Shown here in pieces: positions 56,326 to 64,000 of a stretch of 64,000 bases of DNA (within the stretch, counting starts at the first letter, position 1; each line of letters starts with the position of its first letter). The DNA comes from Muscardinus avellanarius. Taxonomy: Eukaryota; Chordata; Mammalia; Rodentia; Gliridae. The stretch lies in assembly GCA_963383645.1 (NCBI GenBank), contig OY726561.1, positions 25,152,826 to 25,216,825 of the forward strand, read 5' to 3'. Under the pieces are notes generated by a model, which worked only from the letters and a program-made list of their open reading frames with translations, was not told the origin of the DNA and did not search any database. The position numbers and the translations under genes were made by a program.

Positions 56326-57438
56326 ATACAGGTATTTTTTCTAACCCCTCAAAATATCCTGTATATATTTTTTTTACTTATTAGAATATAAATTTTAATG
56401 GGTATTTGAAACAGTATCAAATAAATATAGTACATCATATAGTACACCACATACTCATGTCTTATTTGCCAATATTTTCCTGATATTTTCAAGTTTTATA
56501 TTTTATTTTCTGTCAAGGTATATGACTTCTGTTAAATCTTCCATGTGCCCTGTTCCTTCAAACATTGCAGTGCATGCTGCCTGAATGTAAGGTTGTCCAG
56601 AACCCTTAAAATATATATTGTTTGTTTACAGCTTTCATTTTAAAAAATGGATCCTGCTCCTTACTGACCTTGATTTTGGTTGTATTCTTTATGTAAGCTA
56701 TCTATAGCATTGGGCACCATAATTCTGTTGACTTTCACCTTGCCCAATGCTTAATGATGCATGAGAGCATAAGCCTTCTCCAAATAGAAGCTATAATCAT
56801 AAGCAGTTGCTAAAATTAAGTCCAATGACAACCTCTTCTTTGTATAATATAACCTGTATAATTGTTCACTTATCCAAAGGTTATTCTTAGATTTGTATGA
56901 CCTGTTCTAGTCTTGGACGCACTGAGCTATCAGTGATTATCCAATGTCTTCCTTCTATGTTTGACTGTGAATGAACCTCTCTCTATGGTACTTTTCCAAA
57001 TATTAGGAGTACATGGAGGTACTGAGAAAAGAAGGTCTTCCTCACCCTTCACACTTCTGAGAGAAGTTCAAGGACAGGCATTTAAAAAGCAGAGGCTAAG
57101 AAATGATGATGTTTAATATCAGAGAATTACCTTAAGTGTAAAATAAAAAGGACCAGCTAGCTTACTTAACTCATTTGCATAGTATCCATCTCTTAGCATA
57201 TAAAATAATCAGTCTTATAGAAAGAAAATTTTCTTTGTGTCATGAGAAAGAGAAGACTGTTTCCTCAGATCTATGGTGTAATCACTAGCAACAACCAACA
57301 ACTAAAGAAGAGCTTCTGGGAAGTGCGTGGTATGAGGAAAAAATTTGATTTGATTCTTTAAATATCTAAACCAAAAATAAAATTCAAGCAGTGATACCTA
57401 CTGTAACAGCATTGGGATGAGGCAGCAAAATGTATTAA
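56326..57438. other. unique sequence
   Basis: 1.1 kb without a recognised repeat or exon. Confidence 0.45.
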
Positions 57439-57488
57439 TGTACCAGTGTTGAAAAATATTTCCAATTTTCAAAATATATCTTCAGTAG

Positions 57489-57519
<31 letters not shown>

Positions 57520-58086
57520 AAGCCAGAAGCTTAAAGGAAAGGCTTGCAAATTTTCAGGTGCCCAGGGTAATTAGCTAGAAAATAGAAGAAGCCCAAAAGC
57601 CTAGGGATTTTTACATTTCTAAGAGAAGTGAACTTCCTCAAGAATATGAGGGAATCCCAGACTCCCAATAAGCAATTTAACACATTTTGGAATGTAACAA
57701 AAGGTGTGGGGTCTGTGCCAGAAATGGCACAGGTCTAAAGGGAGGAATCTCCATATCAACAGACCTGCCCCAGGAAAAGGACAGATCTAGTTTGGTCAAA
57801 AGACTGGTTATAAAATACTCTGTATCCAGGAATCCTCGGTGACTTTTTTTCAGCTCACCCCCGTATATTATCCTGGTTTAGGTATAGTATAGGGCTGTAT
57901 TAAACTATATTCAATATTTCCATCTTTGTAATAATAGACTAATTGAAGCTTTCAGCAAGAATTCGGACTAGTGTTTTATCTATACCTAATTCATAAAAAG
58001 AAACTGCAGTTACATCTTTCTCATTGGAATAATTTCAGAGGCCTAACAGGATCCCCAGGACAGTTCTGTCAACTGTAAGACCTACA
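57439..58086 (+). mobile_element. LTR, copy D of recurrent family, forward
   Basis: The only plus-strand copy. It opens tgtaccagtgttgaaa, matching the minus-strand start of copies A to C. It then shows gttataaaatac (TATA region, about 57805-57820), tttgtaataatagactaatt (polyadenylation region, AATAAA changed to AATAGA, about 57926-57945), caagaattcggactagtgtt, and ends near ctgtaagacctaca. Flanks attaa (57434-57438) and atcaa (58086-58090) may be the eroded 5-bp duplication. An (AAATA)n patch at 57487-57521 is internal. The interior is more diverged than copy C. Confidence 0.7.
57487..57521. repeat. (AAATA)n-type low-complexity patch
   Basis: Irregular AAAATAAAAAT units inside LTR copy D. 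Confidence 0.9.
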
Positions 58087-58284
58087 TCAATACAGAGGCC
58101 AAATGATAACAGTTAAAGAAGTTAGAAGCTGTTATTTTCTTTTTACTCGGCATCCAGGTAGATTATTTGCCATTCTTCTCTCTTCTCTCTCTTTCTTTCT
58201 CTCCCCCTCTCTCCCTCTCCCTCTTTTTTCTTCTTTGTCTCCATTTCTCTTTCCTTTCAGGAAGATTCTGAAAATGGCAAGATA

Positions 58285-58285
<1 letters not shown>
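58087..58285. other. spacer with a pyrimidine-rich tract
   Basis: Positions 58173-58260 are an almost pure T/C stretch of CTCT/CTTTC units. The opposing open frames here (60 to 70 codons) are compositional. Confidence 0.7.

Positions 58286-58339
<54 letters not shown>
58286..58339. repeat. (AT)n microsatellite
   Basis: About 27 AT units, 25 bp after the pyrimidine tract. Confidence 0.95.
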
Positions 58340-58342
<3 letters not shown>

Positions 58343-61129
58343 ACTGTAAGAGAATTATGAAAAAGAAAAGGTCTAAAGGTCTTAACTATGAAAATTAATC
58401 AGCAGTTATAAAAACTTTTAAAGTAAATGTAAAATTAAAGGGTATACTTTTTGTATATATTTAGAGTTTTTCTTATTTCTCCTTTCTTTAGTAATCAAGA
58501 TACTCGGGAGTATCTTTGCTAAGAATGGCAATACTTAGCAAAAATGGTAACAATTTTGCAAAATGAAATGCTAGTGATATATGTGTTTCAGTGAAAAAAA
58601 TTCTGTATGCTTGTGTAGTTTAGAGATGGTAGGAGGATGATGTACACTAAGATTTGTAAAGTTTTTAGGAAAAGATTATCTTTTCCAGTAGAAAGATTGT
58701 ATGTACATGTAGAGTATATATGTGAATATAACACAACCCCCCCCCCCACTACAAATGTTCTCATTGCTACCTGATCTATTTCTGAAGAAATAATGGATAG
58801 AAAAATAGGGTCAAAATGAACCAGTTTATCTAAATATTACAAAACTTCTTACATGAACTTAATTTAAATGGGTATCTAAGATACATTTTTATAAAAATTA
58901 GTTATTTTAACACAGATTTAATGAACAAGAAAAGAAATAATGGCACTTAATAGAAAATTATTCACTTTTTATGAGAAAAGTATTATTTACAGTGTTGATA
59001 AACATTTCATGAAATGGTAGCTTGATAGATGAATAGAAGTAACCTAAAATTGAAAGTATTACTGACTCCTCTTTGAATATAATTTGGATGCTTATTTGTC
59101 TTTATTTTCAGACACTGATTTTTAATAAATTCATAAAGCATATTTACAATATGTTCGATGCATTAGACAGCAATCCAAATATATAAACAAAAAATGTTTA
59201 TATTGCTTTCCCTCATGTTCTTATAATCTGGGCTGAAAGGCTTGTCAAGCTTATCTTTGACGCATAAGATTATTAAATCAGAAATAATAAAAGAACATAA
59301 TACTTACATGTTTGTCTTCCTCTCTTAGAATAAGACTTAGTTCTTTTTTCCTTAAATATTTTATCTTTCAGAATGAGAGTGTTTATGATACCACTAACTA
59401 AATAAAAAACCAGAATGAATTACTTAAAAATAGTTCAAGCAGGTTACCTCTACTTCTCCAAGTGATAATAAACTGAAATTCACAATCTGGGTGCTCATTC
59501 TAGATATAATCACTTTTATAGACATATAGTTCTGTATGTAATCACATTTACAGACATACAATTTTAGAAAATCTCCATTTAAGATAGTAGTCAAAAAGAA
59601 CAGAGAAATTACATTGTTTGTAATTTTTTTAATACTTTCATCTTTTTTCTTAGATGAAGCCCAGGTGTATAGAATGTAATTAATCTAATTTCTATTTATG
59701 ACAAAGTTATCATTAGTTGAAGCATAGCTATCACCTATTTATTCATTAGTTTTTTTTTTAATTTTTGGTTGTGAGCTATATATGACTCTAACATGAACCT
59801 GTTACTCAACCAGAAAACAAGAACACTGACAATAACTAGGACAGAAATTATAGCTCCACAAGATTATCTAATTATAAATTCTAACTTGTGCACATCAATG
59901 TGATGCTGAATTTGTCTTTGTTAGTTTGGAAACATTCTGAGCAAACAAAAATCATTTTAGATGGAGAGAGACATCTCAATGGCAATTTGCAGGCATACCA
60001 GGCACTCTCCTCTTATTGTAATAGATAATTTACATTCTGGGTAGGAACACAAAGATTCCTGAGGAATGTTGCTTAAGAACAATGGACTGTGGTTACATCC
60101 TTCCATCTGTGCCTTTCATCTGCCTTTCTTCTTAAGATGACAACAATGGTAGGAAAATACAAAACAATAACTTAAGAAGTGTCCAATCATTTTCAATATC
60201 ATCAGAATAATGTGTTAATGTCTGAAATAGTTTTTCTTTTCAAGCAGCAGGTTGACACTACACTTCTCCCTTTATCATCTCTGCATAGATTTTTATAACC
60301 ATCTGAAGTATTACCACACACCAGCCAGCAAGTGATACTTATCTAGATATTTTTCAAATTTGGATAGGGCTTGCTTGACCCATGCCCTAGACCCCATCAT
60401 TTCGAATAGTGCTACATGTTACCTTAGACAACTGTGCACTATTATTTTTAGATATTTTATCAAAATCACAGAAGGTGAAAATTTTGTTTTTGCTTCTTTC
60501 ATTGCCTTTAAGAAGAACCTAAAATGTTTCACTTTAATTATAAGTGTAATATGAAAAGAAAGAAGTCAGAAAAGCTGCTAAACAAAAGTATCACCTAATA
60601 TATCAATAGGAAAGACACTTAAAACATAAATCATTTAATCTCACTCCTCTTCTCAAGTCTTTGATATTTTCTCTTTTCTCAGATAACTCTATCAGTGTCT
60701 TAAGAGATCTACAACTATCATATCACTAACCTCCTCCCCTGTTATCACCAGCTTGCCCATGCTGCAACAGCCACACTGACATAGGGACTGTTCAGAAATC
60801 CTGGAATACACCAGGTAGAATCTCACAGCAGGGTCTCTGAGCTTGCTGATTCCTCTCCAGGTGCTGCATGCTCATTCCAGGAATCCTGGTGGTGCAGTCC
60901 TCTTCCCCACTACACTGGCTTGTAGATAGGCGGCGACATTCCTCGCTTTGCCACTTTCTTCTTCTGTGTGCTCAAATAATATCTTCTTAGGTAAACTGGA
61001 CCTGCTGCCATCTTTAAAATCAAAATCCCATCCCCACTTCCCACAAAAGCAAAGTTACTGGTGGTTTCTATCACCCTATTTACAGCTATAACCTAAAAGA
61101 TTGACCGTGTGACTTAGAGAAAGAAATAT
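58340..61129. other. long unique AT-rich stretch
   Basis: 2.8 kb with no recognised transposable element. A run of 11 C occurs at 58737-58747. The interval 59900-60140 has mixed composition typical of conserved non-coding DNA, but no evidence beyond that. The 64-codon frame at 60360-60554 is unsupported. Confidence 0.5.
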
Positions 61130-61447
61130 TTGCTCATGGTTTTGTCCATGTGAAATTGAGGACCAGGAATCTCAGAGCATGGCCGCAGGTAGCAGAGAGA
61201 GTGAGAGCACCTGTTCTATGCTCCTCACATCAGGGAGGAGGAATGCAAGAGAGAGATCAGGAGGAGGGACCATATATAATTTCTAAGGCTGCATCTCCAG
61301 GGACTCACTTTCTCCAGTCTCAACCTACCAGCCTAGGCCACCAACCAGAGAAATTCACTGCTGGGTTTACAACTCTCATGACTCACTTTCAATCAATTCC
61401 AAACATCAATTTATAAGTTCTTCAAAGGGCCATTCTATATTTAACCA
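61130..61447 (-). repeat. rodent MaLR LTR fragment, reverse
   Basis: gctcatggttttgtccatgt, agcatggccgcaggtagcag, agagagtgagagcacctgtt, catcaatttataagttcttc, ending tatatttaaccataaca. The layout is like the MaLR LTR at 55580-56160, without its purine expansion. An 88-codon plus-strand frame inside it is not a gene. Confidence 0.6.
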
Positions 61448-63644
61448 TAACAATGGTTATCATCCTAATATATTTTTAAATTTCTTCCTTAACGAAATTC
61501 TTTTCTACCATACAAACATAATTTGTGTATGTGTTTAAAGTTTCTCACCTGAAAGAGAAATCAGGATTTCGATGTATCCCCCATGTATAAAAGAGTTCTG
61601 CTATACAAATTTTGATTGATACTTATGCAACAGACACTGCTTTTATTTTCTTAATGTTATCTATTCTTTTGTCTTTCCGCATGTGTTGGTATTTCTGTCT
61701 TTCAGTAAGTTACATACTATTCAGTGGTTAGAGAGCCATTTCAGCTGTCTTCTTGGTACAAGACAAAAGTAGAAGTCAGATTTCACAAGGTTGTTAGTAG
61801 TCTTTGTCCATTTGGCAGAAAAAATTCTGAAATAGTCTTGTTTTTCGGTGCCTGTCAGATCACTGTCTGGAACAAGTTTCTGTAGCCTTTGGCACTATAA
61901 CAAGGAAACATTTCTACACTGACACCACTGAGGTCCCCCACTCCCCATGCCCTAATAGACAAGGATCTTTCACCTACTTGACCTTTGGATCTCAGTATTT
62001 AACTTGTACATGTTTCTTTTTCCCAAGTTTTTGACTTAGAGAGGAATTATGTCCATTGTCCCCCTGCTTGAGGAGACACGCTCCAAGCAAGAGTTTTAGT
62101 GCTTTGCTTAATATATAATAGAGAATAAATTGGTTTGGATTCTGCTCCACTACACATCCCATCCCAAATTTGTTATAACTTTTACTGTTCCAGTGCTAAA
62201 GATTCACTTCTTTCAAATCATGATTTTCTCTAGGATATGTGCTTTCAATATTTTGAATACGCCATGAAAGCCAAAGAAAAATATGTGATTGTGAGAGAAT
62301 TTATTTTGGCATCTATTATGGATAAATGCCCTCTCTAACTCTTTGATTGCGATTTCCTAAGATGGGACCCCCTGGGACCAAGGTCATGGTGGTGATGTAA
62401 ATTGTGGATATCTCCAAAAAGCCAGAGCAGAGAGGTAACATCAAAAGGACAACAGTGTATTCTCCAGAGAAAAGCACACAACTGCCAAAAGGGAGAATAA
62501 TCACAGCTGTACTAATCTGCTTTCTCCTCTCTTATCCCTTGTGTAACCTGAAATTGTGCTGCTGCAGAGCTGTGCTGGCAGTGCATCTAATGAAAAGGGA
62601 GAGAAATCTCCCTCTATTATGTTTTTGAAATAATGAAGAAATTTTAGGAGGGATAAGCTATACAATTGTTTAACTTGTCTATAATTGGAGAATGCATTCT
62701 CCCTTTGACATTAAAAGCTTTCAGTATCATAGGGTCTCTTTACATGACCATGAATTTGTTCATGAAATTGGAAAGTATGTAAAATCTTCTATATCATGAA
62801 TAAGCATGATCTTTTGGATTGGATGCATATAACTATTCTGCTTTTCAAATCCAGATGGAAGCATATTCATTGGATAAGTAAAGATAAATAATCAGTTCCA
62901 AAGTTGTCTCAATTTATTCTTGCTTTAAAATATGAAAGAGTCACATGGTCATATAATGGTAAATGAACCAAATTGCTTAATGATCCTCTCAGCACATGCT
63001 TGTGTAATTTAGATTTGCTTCTATGCCTCTTCATGCTTTAGAGGGTATACAGATTCTTAATCTCTCCATTACATCATCAACATTCAAGATAATGAGGTTT
63101 TGACATATTAAAAGGAAGTAAACTTAATGAAGAAACTATATACACAAGTCAAATTACATTTAGATGTTTTTCCTACTTATCATCAGAATTAAAGGTAATT
63201 TAATATGGATTTTTGATTAAAACAGATGGCTCACATCTGTTCTCAAAATGGGGGAAAAAGCATTTCAGCTAAAAAGTGTGAGCCACTGAGATAATATCTG
63301 ATAAGAAAGAAATGCTGAATGCATTTGATTCTATCTCCATGAATATTTCATGATGTTTGTCCATTTAAAAAGTAGCTAGATTGAATGCCTTTTTTATAAC
63401 AGTATCTTTATAGGAATCATGCCATGTCACAAGGGGTTTTAAAGGTTAGTTTTACATACTCTTAAGCAATATAATCTTTTCCAGGCACATAGGAGAGAGT
63501 CCCAGAATGGACCCACCAAACTCTAGGAAAGAAGAGCTTGAGGAACTTGAGAAGAGGTGATATTGCCAAATAATAGTATATTTCCAGCTAAGTTTAGATA
63601 AACAGTCATTTGTTGGAGATAGATTTTATCTCTTTGTTTTTATG
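61448..63644. other. long repeat-poor unique stretch
   Basis: 2.2 kb without a recognised repeat. The interval 62290-62640 is compositionally balanced (tctttgattgcgatttccta, gaccaaggtcatggtggtga, gctgctgcagagctgtgctg) and might be conserved. Overlapping 62- and 74-codon frames there on opposite strands cannot both be real and show no family features. Confidence 0.45.
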
Positions 63645-63715
63645 TTTTCTTTTATTAGTGCATTGTAATTATACATCATAGTGAGATTCAAATTCATACA
63701 AGCATATATGTGTGC
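63645..63715 (-). mobile_element. L1 3'UTR scrap, reverse
   Basis: ttttattagtgcattgtaat, tacatcatagtgagattcaa and acaagcatatatgtgtgcag match the reversed L1 3' terminus. About 70 bp remain. Confidence 0.65.
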
Positions 63716-64000
63716 AGTGTTTGGTTTTATTTTAAGTGGACCTTGTGATATCTCAATGATGAATATTTATGTATTTATGTTATCACCTCCTCTGGACTCT
63801 GGCAGAATTAATGACTTGCTTCTATTCAGCAGAATATGATAAAAGTGACAGGATATATGTATCATGATTATGTGGCACAAAACTGCAGCAGCATCTATAT
63901 TAGGAAGAGACTCTCCCTTGCCAGCCTGGAAGAGGCTAGTTGAGATATTATAGGCTGCTACATTGAAAACAAAAGGAGCTAAAGGAAGACTAATTTTAAA
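63716..64000. other. unique sequence to the window end
   Basis: Nothing was recognised. Confidence 0.45.

Noticed and set aside
1..64000. A tRNA, snRNA, or other structured RNA gene
   Set aside because: I scanned for characteristic box A/B pairs and snRNA starts. The only polymerase III-type promoters are those within the SINEs.

Overview
This window reads as non-coding nuclear DNA from a rodent of the squirrel-related clade (Sciuromorpha), either an intergenic desert or the inside of a very large intron. The call rests on the commonest repeat: a fused SINE of about 200 bp with a 7SL/B1-type head (gctgggcgtggtggcgcac) and an ID-type tail whose reverse strand reads ggggatggaacccaggggca. As far as I know this B1-ID fusion typifies squirrels and close relatives. 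The exact species cannot be read from the sequence. No protein-coding gene, tRNA, rRNA or CRISPR array is supported. Every long open frame falls in a repeat, a microsatellite or unstructured AT-rich DNA. One possible 80-bp exon is flagged on the minus strand at 51989-52068.

Layout. 1-4540: a SINE, an L1 remnant with an inverted 5' part, and two minus-strand LTRs (1635-3057 and 3246-3922) of a family that recurs at 31949-32431 and, on the plus strand, at 57439-58086. 4541-15600: AT-rich unique sequence with scattered SINEs and two old MaLR-type LTR pieces. 15621-16715: a small L1 insertion with an intact 15-bp target duplication and a textbook internal inversion. 17880-18065: a MIR. 22680-25960: a decayed ERVL-like retrovirus with recognisable reverse transcriptase and integrase blocks, split by a later SINE. 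28870-32431: the 3' end of an ERV1-like element, a minus-strand L1, a SINE, and the third LTR of the recurrent family. 32437-34540: a long repeat-poor stretch. 35553-36126: a solo LTR with a 4-bp target duplication. 39587-43200: a plus-strand L1 ORF2/3' end carrying a nested L1, a nested SINE and a 119-bp tandem duplication. 44025-45955: two L1 3' ends and an ancient LTR. 47515-47985: a MaLR LTR interrupted by an L1 scrap. 50461-50668: a young SINE. 52315-53215: an L1 split by a probable retrocopied mRNA 3' end. 53285-56325: a MaLR LTR, a MIR, SINEs, microsatellites and a 320-bp polypurine tract. 57439-64000: the plus-strand LTR, then mostly unique DNA with one MaLR LTR and an L1 scrap.

The pieces do not work together as a pathway. 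The window records successive retrotransposition, and the nesting gives a relative order: MIR, MaLR and ERVL-like elements are oldest, then L1 and the recurrent LTR family, then SINEs with near-perfect target duplications (27397 and 50461). I found no convincing undescribed biological system. The observations most worth checking are the inverted L1 insertions, the recurrent LTR family, the unidentified retrocopy, the candidate exon, and the SINE tails that have grown into microsatellites. Family names are by recognition of sequence patterns, not by database search, and repeat edges are approximate unless a target duplication is quoted.
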